This document shows, in pieces, positions 40,701-54,800 of a stretch of 64,000 nucleotides of DNA; within the stretch, counting starts at the first letter, position 1, and every line of letters begins with the position of its first letter. Both the position numbers and the translations under genes were made by a program. The DNA comes from Lampris incognitus (Eukaryota > Chordata > Actinopteri > Lampriformes > Lampridae). Below the pieces are notes generated by a model, which searched no databases, was not told the origin of the DNA, and saw only the letters and a program-made list of their open reading frames with translations. Where the stretch lies: positions 19,115,963 through 19,179,962 of the forward strand of contig NC_079219.1 of NCBI RefSeq assembly GCF_029633865.1, read 5' to 3'.

Positions 40701-43700
40701 TGCCCATGTCTGTGGGTGGGAAGCTGGATGTGAATATGTGTCCTGGTGGCTGCATTAGCACCTCTTCTGGTCAGTCCGTGCACCTATTTTTTTGGGGGGG
40801 GGGACTGGGAGGGAATAGCGTGATCCTCCCACGGCCCCATGCGCTATGTCCCCCTGGCGAAACTCCTCACTGTCAGGTGAAAAGAAGCAGCTGGCGACTC
40901 TACATGTATCAGAGGAGGCATGTGGTAGTCTGCAGCCCTCCGCGGATCGGCGGAGGGGGTGGAGCAGCGACCGGGACATCTTGGTAGAGTGGGGCAACTG
41001 GCCAGATACGATTGGGAGAAAAAAAAACAAGATTCTTACCTGGGGCAATGATACAGCGTGGGGACATTATTTTTCCTTTGCTGTACTAAAAAGTAAAGAT
41101 AAATTAAAACAGGAGATCTCTGAAGTTTGACTTCAGCAGTTTGGCTGTCCATCAGATGAAACTTTCCCCTGGCTTTACTCATTTCTAAAGGAAAAAGACG
41201 TACATGCAGCTAAAATCAATAAAACATAGTGACTTCACATACTTATTACGTTCCCGTGATGATCAAGTCGAGAATCGAGGCCATTTGTCCACTTTTTTGC
41301 CCCTTTTGTCTACGTGCAGCACCAGTAAATCTGAAAATTCACACTCACCATTTTAGCCACCGGCTGCCAAAAGAGGGTTGTTTACCATGCACATTTATAT
41401 GGTACAGACACAATTCGCCGGGATTGTGGCTGCCAGCTGGTGGCAGCTGGTAACTTCGCTATGTGATAACACATCATCCTCCCCTGCGGTCCTCCTGTCT
41501 GTCTCAGGGCGTGGTGTGTGGACATGGCATGCGCTACAGAAGCCTGTCCTGTTTCGTGTCTGACGGCTCCGGGGATGGCGAGGGCAGCCTGGTGGACGAG
41601 GAGCTGTGTAGTAGCCTGGAAATGGAAGTCAACAGAGAGAAGCAGATCATACTGAAGGAGACCTGTATCCTGCCATGCCCAGGTAGGAAAGTGGACTAAA
41701 CCAAGACAGCTACCAGTCATACACATATGCTGAATTACACAGGGTCACAAGTAGCTATGTGTAGTCTACTCCAGCAACCAAAACAGACCTGCTACCCTCC
41801 ATGCCAAGGTTATACTTTAAAATCAGCAGTTTACAACAGCTATAGGTATCACATTAGATCCTGGTTATGTTTCTTTACATTTCAATTAAGGTAAAACTTT
41901 GTTCCTTATCATTTAGGTTTACTTGTGCAGTTAAAAGGTAGTGGAGCAGAGGGATAGAAACAGCAATAATTAAAAAAAAACAGAAAAAAAATGTTTTCGC
42001 TGTGGAGATAAAAACCCGATTTGCTCGTAAAAACACATGACATTTAAATTTCATCCATGAATTCACTTGACATAAAGGGAAGGAGGAGGAGACAGTTTAA
42101 GGAAGGATACGAAAGCCTGAGGACAACTGAGAGATGGATTGTGTGATAGCGAGCACAACTCATTTCTTCGATGTTGGTTGTAATATTTAGTGTACTGGAT
42201 GTACTTTGCGTTAACTGTTAGGTTTATGGTTCATGTGATAAAGCTTCGTTTGGCCACTTCATTTTAGCACCATCTTTACTGCACTCACTGATGTTGTGCC
42301 TGAACAGGCGAAGCGCAAAACGAAAAGCAAGATGATGAAACATGCTGTTTGATGAATGTGTTAATCTAAAAGTTGTCTACATGGAGGACCCCGGTAAACA
42401 ACTACTACTAATTCTAGCAGTGTTACAGCCATTTTATACCTCTGAGGTACAGGCAATAAGCCTAATTTGTGACTGTGTTCATGCCATGCTCCATCCAGTT
42501 GACCCACACGGGGAACCTTTTCACTCAGGAGTGTAATCCCAACTGGACGATTATCCTGAGGTTTATGATACACACACAGACTGATCCCTTATGAGGATTA
42601 CATGCCCGGGAGTTTCATTAAGAACAGGTCTTGGGCTCAATAAAATAACAACCACAGCAAAAGTGTCTCAAAGTTAATGTCCAAGTCCAGGTAGCGTAGC
42701 AGTCTATCCACCTACCAACACGGGGATTGCCGGTTTGAATCCCTGTGTTACATCTGGCTTCGTTGGGCATCCCTACAGACACAATTGGCCGTGTCTGTGG
42801 GTGGGAAGCCGGATGTGGGTATGTGTCCTGGGTGCTGCACTAGCGCCTCCTCTGGTTGGTCGGGGCGCCTGTTCGGAGGTGAGGGGGAACTGGGGGGGAA
42901 TAGCGTGATCCTCCCACACGCTACGTCCCCCGTTCTTTTCACTGTCAGGTGAAAAGAAGCAGCTGGCGACTCCACATGTATCAGAGGAGGCATGTGGTAG
43001 TCTGCAGCCCTTCCCAGATCAGCAGAGGGGGTGGAGCAGCGACCAGGACAGCTTGGAAGAGTGGGGTAATTGGCCAAGTACAATTGGGGAGAAAAAGGAG
43101 GAGGGGGGGGTCCAAAAGAAAAAAGTTAAAGTCCAAAATGAATCTTCTACCTTTTTCACATTAGGAGAAATTCAAATTAATTACATATCAATTTTTGCCT
43201 TCACTTGATTGCCAAATGTCATCATCCTCTTTCCTCCAATCCTCCCTGGCCACTTTGCTTGGCAAATCCTCCAGTAAGATGATACAGAAGGAGAGAGTAA
43301 AAAAAATGGAAGACGAACCTCAGTAGTCTACATTCACTTGTAGCCAGTAGACTTTCCCCAGCTCCCTGGTGAGCCTTGTGGCTTTAGGATTTGGGGCTGA
43401 CAAGTTAATGCAGCTCAGATGTTCTCACTGAGGAGTGCCAGCAGCTGTGTATGATGTGGCTCGGTGGGGGAAAAGTGGTGCTGAGCCAGCCAAGCCGCTG
43501 GACAGGTGAGCTCTGTCTCACTGCTGCTGGCCACTATCCATAGTGCCGTTGCCACCTTATCCGTCGACGGATGGCTCGGCACATTCCCTCCGGCACCTGG
43601 CATCTGTGCTTGTATTGTGAGTTACAATGGGCCGCTGAAGCATGACAGTGTGTACTTTAGATTGGTGTTTCTGAATCTGCAGGCCTTGGTTCAGGGATCA

Positions 43701-46700
43701 GTGCCAGCATCTGAGATATTACTAAGCATTACTGGTCTGGTTAATTGGCATATAGGCAATTGTTATGCATCCCTAATATAGCTTCAATATAAGTCTGTGT
43801 TATTTTCAAAGTCAGCAGCCCTTGAGGGCAGAAATACCATTGCTTGCTTCTCCCCAAGGTGACAGTATAAATTAGGAGCTTATTTCAACACTAGATATTC
43901 ATACTGGGTCATCATTATTCAACCATTATTCACTATCTCAAATATAAAGTACTGGGCATGCATATGTTTTTTTGTCAATGGAGGACTTACATTACCGGGT
44001 GTCTTTCAAGAAATTATGTAATTTTCTCTTATTTTGCAAGAAGTAGTGGTTTCACAGTTTTAAAATAGGGGATGCCTCATTTTGTAGAAAAAAAAGTCAT
44101 TTGATATGTGTTGTTTACTGAGATTGAAAACACAGAACTATACAGGTATCAAACAGCAATCTAAAGCCCATTCTGTTTTCTATGTGGTGAGGTGAAGTGT
44201 GGTTTGGGAGGCAATATAAAGGGTTTTTTGTGGGTTCATGGACAGCTTTGGGATTTTGGCAAAGTGCATTAACACATGTCCAAACACACACTCACACTAT
44301 GTGCCACCCTTGACTCATGCCCAATTTCCCCTGTTGTTTTGTAAACTATAGTTTCCAGCTGTGACCAAACTGTAACCCACACAATCACAGTTTTCCTACA
44401 ACGTATATTAGCTTCCTCACTCACCCTTGGGTACAGAACACACATATTGCGTGTGTGTGTGTGCGTGTGTGTGTTCATCAGCGTCTCAGCTAGATAAAAT
44501 TGGCCCCCCAAGTAGCTCAACTTGTAGAGTATGGAACGAACACTGTCAGGTTAGATGCTGCAATTCACATTTGAGCCACCCATGGTAAAAATGGAGGTAC
44601 TTGTGGTAATCAAAGAAAGTTGAATCAGTTCATCTGGATACAACGTTTATTGACAGAAACGTTTCATCACTCATCTAAGTGACCTCCTCAGTCTAAACTG
44701 ACTGCAGGTATCCCCACCATTATAAACAGTAGTTGCATAACGACCAAAACCAAAAATCAGTTTCATATGCATAGTTTACTAGTTTATACCATGATCACAG
44801 AGAACACTTGTTTCTGCTTGGCTGGAGGGTGAGCGTTAAAACTGTATATTAATAATAATAATAATTCTTCTTCTTTACGCTTGTTCCCTGTTTCTCAGGA
44901 GTCGCCACAGTGGATTTTACAGTTTCCGCTGGTACCCTGTGAGGGCACAGCACCGATGGTGACCGTTGTTAACATGGGCCTAATCCTACCCTACCCTAAT
45001 AATAATAAACTTTATTTATATTGCACCTTTCTAAATAACGTTAAAGGTACCTTACACAACAGGATAAAATAATGCACATAGTCAAGATAAAACAACAAAA
45101 TGCAATAAAAATATAGGACATAATGCCAGATCCGCTCCACATAACAAGGTAAAACACGGTCAGGATAAAGTCAAAACAGCATACTTAAAATGAAGAGAAT
45201 TAGAGCTGATAAAACAAGGATTAAGATGAAAAAATTCAAAATAAGATGATGAAAGAAAAATATAAAAACACAAAGAATTAAAAATTATAAAAGTATAAGA
45301 TGTAAACAATATAGAGATAAATAAATAAAAACTGGGCAACAATGGATTTACTATAAAAAAGCCTTCCTGTAAAAGTAAGTTTTAAGAAGCGATTTAAAGG
45401 AAGGCAGTGAGTTTGCTAGCCTAATTTCCTCAGGTAGGGCGTTCCACAGCTGTGGGACTCTTACAGAAAATGCCCGGTCACCTTTAGTAATGAGGCTGGC
45501 TGAAGGAACAGTTAAAAAGGACCTGCCTTAGGAGCGCAGGCAGCAACCAGGCCCATGGGGTGTGAGTAAATCAGTATTATATTTAGGAGCGAAGCCACGT
45601 AGGGCTTTAAAATTAATTAGTAAATGTTTAAAATCAATCCTATACCTAGCAGGTAGCCAGTGAAGCATTGCAAAAATGGGAGTGATCTGTTCATGTCTCC
45701 CGGAATTTGTTAACAGTATGGCAGCTGAGTTTTGGACGAGCTGGAGGCGGGAGATGGACTTTTGACTGAGCCCAGAATACAGGGAATTACAATAATACAG
45801 AAGTGATGAGATAGACCATTTTTAACTTTTGCGATGTTTCTAATTTTGGAAAAAGCAAGACTGTACTATCGTGGTGATTTGTGTGTCAAAGCGGAGCTTG
45901 GAGTCATAAAAGACACCCAAATTACAGAGTGCTGAACAGTGGAGGATGGGTTCCCTACACTCTTTTCCAGGTCGCCAGTTAGGTTAGGGGCTGAATAAAA
46001 GGACCTCTGATATGGACTCATTGAGCCGGAAGAAGTTTTTTAACATCCAAGACTTAATATCAGAGAGACAAGCCATAAGACGAGAAAGATCATGTGTGTC
46101 ATTACCAGTAAATGGGACATAAAGCTGGCTGTCGTCTGCATAACAGTGAAAATTAATATTATGATGATGGATGATCTGACCCAGGGGGAGCATGTAAATG
46201 GAAAATAATAATGGACCAAGAATTGGCCCCTGGGGGACACCACGTGCAAGGGGGGCTGGGGATGAGGACAATTCTCCCATTACAACAGAGAAAGATCTGT
46301 CAGATAGGTAAGATTGGAACCAGGCTAGAGCAGTATCCTTAATGCCAACATAGTTTTCCAGGCAATTTAAAAGGATGTTGTGGTCAACCATATCAAAATT
46401 GGAACTCAGGTCAAGCAGAATTAAAACTGAGCAAGCACCAGAGTCAGCGGTGAGCAATAAGTTGTAGGTAATGTTAATGGGAGCTGTTTCTGGAATCCTG
46501 ATTGGATTGCTCGAAAATACAACTATTCATGTGTGTGATTAGTTGAAGAGCAAAAGACTTTTCTAAGATTTTAGATAAAAAAGGCAGATTTGAAATTGGT
46601 CTAAAATTACTTAAAACAAGAGGGTTGAGAGTAGGCTTCCTCAGGAGAGGTCAGACTATTGCGTGTTTAAAACTAGATGGGGGAAAAACTCGTAGACAAT

Positions 46701-48778
46701 GAGCAGTTGATAATGGAGAGAATTTGTGGGCAAACAGTGTAAAATACCTCTTTCAGAAATCTAATGGGGATGGTGTCCAGTTGACAGATGGAAGAGTTCA
46801 AGTGGGAGATTAACTCTTCTAAGTCTAATAGAGAAATTTGCTTAAAGCGAGTCAGACTGGTGGAGGGTTCAATGCAAGTGGAGAGATTGCTTGTAACCGG
46901 TGTAATATGGAGTCTAATGTCACCTATTTTCTTAATAAAGTGGTGGAGAAATTGCCTGCATTTTTCTAGTGAATGCATCCAAAGGTTGGTTTTGGGCTGG
47001 GCTAACCACTGAATTTATAGCCTGAAACAAAACCCTGGGGTTGTGGCAGCTACCAGTAATTAAATTAGAAAAGTAGGAATGCCTTGCTTCCTTAACTGCA
47101 TTCTGATAAGCCAGCATCAAACTTTTCAGTCTATCACGAGATACCCGAGTTTGCCCTTCTTCTGTTTTCTCTCAGCTTTCCTGCACTGCCTCTTTAAATC
47201 CCTTGTGTGGTCATTAAGCCAGGGGAGGGCGTTATGTTTGACACATTTAACTTTGATAGGGGCAATGCCATCAAGGATCATCCGACAGGTATTATTAAAA
47301 TTGTCCAATAAATTATTTACAGAGAGATCCTTCTGGTTAAGAGTATTACTAGCCAGAGCCAATAAAAACTTTTTTTTTTCTAAAACACTAGCTGACTTGG
47401 AGTTAAAAGACCGAGAGCGGATATAGGTTGATGGCTTGTGAGCAGGGAGCGGGAGCGGGGTGTGAAAAATTACAGCTTTGTGATCAGAGACATTAAAATC
47501 TAGCAGTTCAATATTATTAAGAGAAACATTATAAGACATCACCAGATCGAGAGTATGCCCCTTATGAGTTAGCTCAAGCTCAAAAGACTCAAAGAGATTA
47601 ATAAAATCAGTGATAAATCAAGACGTGGAAGGGCAGCAAACATGTATATTGAAATCACCAAGGATAAGAACACTGTCATATCTGCCCATAATAAAGGAAA
47701 GAAGTTCAGAAAATTGTTGAATAAAACTAGTTTGTGTCATGGGTGGTCTCTAGATTAAGAGACAGAGTATCGGATGGTGGCCATTTAAAAGAAAACCCAG
47801 ACATTTGAAAGAAGAAAAAATATTGAGAGACAGATAATCCAACTGTAGTTCAGCTCAAGTTTAATCGCTGTAAGAAATTCATGAGCTAGCCACAAAGGTG
47901 CTATGTAACCATAGCAACACGCGGAAGTTAGTCGCAAGCCCAGTGAACATTCAGAGCTTTAGCTGCTAACTCTCATAACCTTTTAATTCCAATTCCAAAA
48001 CGTTCAACAAAAAATAAGTGAAAGCTTTTATTTTAATGCTTTGGTAAGTGACCGTGGTACAAGTGGGATAATCCACTCCAAGGTGAGAGAGGTGGTGGTG
48101 CCTCTGCATTGTGCATTAAAATCCTTCAGTGCACACCTTGTTGTTTGTATTGTACATGGATATAATTCGCCATGCTCCACGCTCTGGTATTTCTAACAAA
48201 AAGAAGTGCATGGCAATGTGTTTTGTGTCTTTACCTCTGCAGGGGAATGCTACTTAATGGAGTGGTCGGACTGGAGCCCATGTGTGAGCGTGTGTGTCAA
48301 GGGAGCCGGCGTGGTCTTTGGCTCTGTCCAGGTGCGCTCACGGGCTGTCATGGCCCAGGAGCCTGAGAACCTGCAGCTTTGCCCTGACCAGTCCTGGGAG
48401 TCTCGGCCCTGCACTGGTAGGAATGGTTTAAACTGCCGGTCTTCTACTACCTAACCGCTTTTCTTAAAATAAATGTCCACAAACTGGCTTTTGACAATTT
48501 AATAAGTGGAAAACTAAAGAATTTTAATAAGGTCCTGGGTGAACTTGTAGTCCAGAACTCGATTGTGTTGAATTAAACCAGCAACAAATAAACTCATGCT
48601 TTTAATTTTTTTTTGCATCCAATTTCAACACAGTATAAAACACCATGCTTGTTTACTGTTGCAATCTGTGTCGATCACCCATTATGCTGACTAAAAACCA
48701 ACCTCAGCACAAAGCCATAGGCGCAGTCGTTAGTGAACACCACACACACGCACATATGTGTGTGTACATGTGTGTGTG

Positions 48779-48833
<55 letters not shown>

Positions 48834-51800
48834 CGGGGGGGGGGGTTTCTGAAAGCATCAATGGTGTTATACGTGCTCAACTAATGAGCAGCGGATGTTG
48901 AATATCCGAAATTCACTGGGTCCCTGGTGGTCTCATAAGTGCTCAACAAGGTAAGGAGCAGAGATAGTGTTTTTTTCCGAAACCGTCAATGGTGTTTTAA
49001 GTGAATATAGATATATAGATATAGATAGATATACACTCACTGGCCACTTTATTAGGTACACCTTGCTAGTACCGGGTTGGACCCCCTTTTGCCTTCAGAA
49101 CTGCCTTAATCCTTCGTGGCATAGATTCAACAAGGTACTGGAAACATTCCTCAGAGAGTTTGGTCCATATTGACATGATAGCGTCACGCAGTTGCTGCAG
49201 ATTTGTCGGCTGCACATCCATGATGCGAATCTCCCGGTCCACCACATCCCAAAGGTGCTCTATTGGATTGAGATCTGGTGACTGTGGAGGCCATTTGAGT
49301 ACAGTGAACTCATTGTCATGTTCAAGAAACCAGTCTGAAATGATTCGAGCTTTATGACATGGTGCGTTATCCTGTTGGAAGTAGCCATCAGAAGATGGGA
49401 ACACTGTGGTCATAAAGGGATGGACATGGTCAGCAACAATACTCAGGTAGGCTGTGGCGTTGACACGATGCTCAATTGGTACTAAGGGGCCCAAAGTGTG
49501 CCAAGAAAATATCCCCCACACCATTACACCACCACCACCAGCCTGAACCGTTGATACAAGGCAGGATGGATCCATGCTTTCATGTTGTTGACGCCAAATT
49601 CTGACCCTACCATCCGAATGTCGCAGCAGAAATCGAGACTCATCAGACCAGGCAACGTTTTTCCAATTTTCTATTGTCCAATTTTGGTGAGCCTGTGCGA
49701 ATTGTAGCCTCAGTTTCCTGTTCTTAGCTGACAGGAGTGGCACCCGGTGTGGTCTTCCGCTGCTGTAGCCCATCTGCCTCAAGGTTCGACGTGTTGTGCG
49801 TTCAGAGATGCTCTTCTGCATACCTCGGTTGTAATGAGTGGTTATCTGAGTTACTGTTGCCTTTCTATCAGCTCGAACCAGTCTGGCCATTCTCCTCTGA
49901 CCTCTGGCATCAACAAGGCATTTTCGCCCACAGAACTGCCGCTCACTGGATATTTTCTCTTTTTCGGACCATTCTCTGTAAACCCTAGAGATGGTTGTGC
50001 GTGAAAATCCCAGTAGATCAGCAGTTTCTGAAATACTCAGACCAGCCCGTCTGGCACCAACAACCATGCCATGTTCAAAGTCACTTAAATCACCTTTCTT
50101 CCCCATTCTGATGCTCGGTTTGAACTGCAGCAGATCGTCTTGACCATGCCTAAATGCATTGAGTTGCTGCCATGTGATTGGCTGATTAGAAATTTGCGTT
50201 AACAAACAGTTGGACAGGTGTGCCTAATAAAGTGGCTGGTGAGTGTATACACACACACACACCAGTCTGGTTACTGTACAGCCCCACAGTGGCCTTCATT
50301 TGCCTTATTTGGTTTCGAAACATCTTTCAAGGGACTTGGGGAAGGTGTGACCCAGCAAAGTGGAAGCAAGGTGAGGCATGAGAGAGAGACACACACAGTG
50401 AGTGTGAGAAGAGAGAGGGGGTGAGAAGTGCTGGAGGAAAAAAGAGGACTTAGTTCTATGTTGGAAGGTACGGTGGGAAGAAAGAAGATTGAAGCCAGCG
50501 AACGGATGAGAACAAGCCAGAGTGCTAAAGAACTATGCTTTGCCACAGTCCAAGATTCAGAGAAAGAATAATGGAGAAAAGTAAAGAGCAGAGAAGGGTA
50601 AAACCGGTGCAGCTGCAGACAAATTGCCCAATGTTACCAGAGACAGAGCTGTGCTATCGATTAATGCCCTGATATTGTACCCGGCTGTACAAAGAAGAGA
50701 TCTTTCTTTTGTTTCAAGGGTAAATTGTTCATTTACGCTTGCTGAAATGTCCTGGACTGATGATTGGTTGCACAGTTCTCTATAGGGAAATTTGGTCATT
50801 TGCTGTGCTGATGGAGATATTGGTAAAGCAGTAATGGAATTGATAGAAAGCCATTAAGTAAAAGCTCTTACTGAAGATTAAAACGCTGAAATAGACTACT
50901 CTGTGCCATGGCAGTGATGCTGATATTATGTGGCAGCAGCCTACAATGTGCATAACTTCCCAGCTGCTCTATTAATCCCTCACTCCTATGATAAATGAAC
51001 CCCTTTACAGACTCTGTACCTAGTGTACAGCTGCCTGCAGCTTTTGTGTTGAAAGCTGCCTCATTGTTTACTTGCTCTTAGGTGGCGAGTGTTACGAGTA
51101 CAAATGGATGAGCAGTGAGCGTCCAAACTCTACCCGCCCCATCAGCTGGTGCCAGCGGTCAGATGGACTCAATGTCACAGGTCAGACATTTTGCAGTGGT
51201 GCATCAAAACCTGGCCCCAGGACCGATATGGTGTGGATAAATGTGCAATGGTTAGGTACTTGAATGATAGAGTAAAAACCTAGAGTACAATAACTGTTGT
51301 CAGTACAAAGGATGTATTCCTGAAGACACCAGATCCTGAAGGGTACCGCACTCAATTATAACGACCTTTGACCTGCAGGAGGCTGCCCCCCCAACAGGCC
51401 CCGGGTAGACAACAGCTCCTGTGATCCTCCCTGTCTAATGCCAAAGGCTTTCTGCAGTGAGGTGAGTTTCTCTTGTTTCATTGTATAACAAAATGAAATA
51501 AAATAAAACGTGAATAGCAAAACTACATCATAAAAAAAACAACGTAGCAGAATACATAGACAAAACGCAAACCATAGCAGAGTACAAAGCAAAATTAGAA
51601 CATATTAAAAGCAATGAAAAACTTCAAAGCAGCAGAAAACAAAACAAATGGCTACAACATCATGTCATATATGGTGCAATAAAAGGTTGCTCATCAACAC
51701 AAAATGCAAAGTCCCTTCTCTGGCACCAGGCGGCACATCATTTCATGGACAAATTGGGTCCTCCATGTGCACTGGGGATAAGTTGGTTTGAAGAAAGAGT

Positions 51801-54800
51801 GTCCTTCATTTGATTCAGTGGCTTATTAATTTGGCTTTAACAGAAGCATGACATTGTGTAACGTTATGAAGCACAGGATGGGTAGTTTGAGACAGGGAGG
51901 AAGGTTCATCATCCCAAGAGGAAGCTCTAGCACTTGACAGCATAAATAACACCTGTAATATGATGCATGCCAGGGGCAGCAGACATCAAACCAAGCTGTT
52001 ATTCCTTTTTTTTTTCCTACCAAACTGTGATTAATGATCCTCGTAAAAGCAACCATCTTTATTTATCGCTATAGGTTTAATCATCTTTTTTTCTTGCACC
52101 AGCTGTCAGGGAGGTCAGAGCACAGGGTCAGCAACAGAACAGCCCCCTGGACCCAGTAGTGAGTCATTGTCTTGCTGGCTCAAGAACCCAGGTTTGCTGA
52201 TGGAGAAGTGAGCTCTCTATCCACTACACCATCCAACCACCCACCAACACTAAAGTTAGATGGGAATGATGACACTATTGAAATGAGAAACACAGCAGTA
52301 CAAAAAAAAAATCAGGAAGCTAAGTCTTTATCCTACAGTAGCCAGTAAATCAATGAGCCATCTTTGCCATTTTACTGGTCAGTTAATTATTGTAGACAGA
52401 ATTGAATGTTTAATGATGGTTGGTAACCAACCACAATAAAACCTTGATAAAAAGTCTCATTAGCAGCAGATATTTCCTAACACGCGGGGAAGTCTCTCCC
52501 ATAGCTGGAAGTCAGCCTTTCAGTGTCCTGTATAAGTTTGTCTCTAACTATAAGGCAAACTCTGGTGCCTCATGTCTCCTCATTAAAGTCCAGTTTAGTC
52601 CCCCTGTCTCAACCCAAATATTACCCTTGTCTGCCCTCTGCAGGCTGGAGTTTGCATGTGCGAGGACGGGTACACAGAGGTACTGTCCCCTGTCGGGCAG
52701 CTGGACCAGTGCGCCCCCATCCCAGTCCTGGAGATCCCCACGGCCGGGGACAAGAAGGCAGATGTGAAGACCAGTCGTGCCATTAATCCCACCCTGCCTA
52801 CCACTATCCAGCCTGGACGTACTGGACGCACCTGGTATCTACAGCCATACGGACCAGGTCAGACAAAACATAACACTATTAAGGGTTTGCTCAGATCCCC
52901 ATTAGTTATTACTCAGGTAACACCTGCTTCTCCTAAATTACAACTCTCAGAATGGCAATACATCAAGCTCTGCTAGTACTGAGTATATTATGTTGTAAAT
53001 GGTGACTTACTTGGTCACACAGGTTTAACTTTTTTTGTCATCTTAAGTGCATGGACTAAAACTGGCATATTAATTGCCTCAAAGCGCAAATTCTAGATGC
53101 ATGTCTTACCACCTGACTTGCTGGTATGTTGAAATTTTTTTAAAAAAAAATCAGCATCTGCATAGATCATTCACACCCATGGTGCATGACAATAAAATTA
53201 TGCTTGACAAACATTTTGGATCTACCAGCTCTAAATAGATTGATGTCATCTGTCACAGATCCTTAACACAGCATTTGTCAGCAGCAGGCACCTCCACAGT
53301 TTCTTCGCACCGCCACGTAACTCGTAATCTTCAAAATCACGCATTTTTTGTATTGGCATACCACAGCCGATGATATACTATGAAGATCTACAACATGTCT
53401 TTTTTCACCTCCAAACTGATAAATAAAGAGAACAAGTGTTTTGCAGCAGAGCATGGGAGTTTTCATGAGCTTTCACATAATGAATTGCTGGTGCACTGAA
53501 TGGCTGTTAGTGCCATAATAAGGTGTAAACAGGGAGCCAAACTGATGAGCCTCCTCTTCCACAGATGGGAAGCTGAAGATGTGGGTGTACGGTGTAGCGG
53601 CTGGAGCCTTCGTGCTCCTGATATTCATAATTTCTATGATATACCTAGCTTGGTGAGTTTGCACTCCGCTGTTTATCCCCCTTCTCTCCTCATTATAATT
53701 CATGAAAAAGAAATCCCTCAACCCTCAGTTTTGTTTCCCCATCCAGTTTGAGTTGAACCATTCCTGCCATTTTATTTATTTGTGTGTTCATGTGTGTCTT
53801 TATTTTGCTCTCCTCATGCCATCCTTTTGTGAGAGCAGCAGCTACTGTGCCAAGGCGTGTCGTTCACTTAAGGCCCAAGAGTCTGACGCCAATGGGGCAG
53901 TGGTATGGATGGGCCAAAACGCACACGAGTTGACTTACACCTGTCCCGATTGCCAAGAGTTGGCCCAAAGTGGCGCCAATGGCTAACTAGGATGTGGAGG
54001 GCCCCTAACCTCCTCTATATAAGTAGATGCAGTCGTTGAACTTTTCCCACGACCCCTCTCCACCAGCGCCACATGACCTGCATGACTCAGATAGAGTGAA
54101 GTTGCTGGTGCAGGTGAGGGCTTCCTAAAACTACATAGCTGTTTTTTTTAAGAGCTTCTAGAGTGCATAGATAGACGGTCGTGTTCCTCTTTTTATCTCC
54201 CATTAGGAAATGCTAATCACCTTTTAGTGCAAGGCCATGCTAGTATATCTGCCTATTAAGGTAAAAGATGTCTAAATAGCCTGTACTGTGTATGACCTGT
54301 AGAGACGTATGAAGATTGATAATTCCCATAATGCAAAGTGCACTCACAGTATACCCAGTACTCAGAGTGACACATCAGCGTACACCTTGGTAAGTACATA
54401 GTGTATTACAAACATTTTTTCTCCGGTACTTATACAGCTTTGTGGTGTACCTGACTATTTTTCCAAAGGCTAATTAACTGGAAAGGGCTTTTTATAAACC
54501 TATTCCTTTACCAGCACAGTACTGTTGAGCATTCTTGACGTCAAAGAAGAGGACAGCCAGTATGTAACTAGCACCAACATGGAGTAGACGTGTAATAGTC
54601 CTTCCACCAAGCCCAGTACAGTGGAGTACTGGTTCCTAACCCGCCATGAATGGCAAATTAAGGGGAGTCTTGGATACCATTTTAGGGGACTCCCTGTCTT
54701 CCTGAAATAACGTTCAGAATTTTCATCGATAGCTTCCTACTCTTACTATTGTAATGTCACATCGCCCTCTTGTGGTTTGAACAGGAAGCGGCATAATGCT

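Noticed and set aside
45984..46457. 157-codon reverse transcriptase frame as a host gene
   Set aside because: The FDMVDH and YADD motifs and the flanking broken frames show it is a piece of a decayed L2-type LINE.
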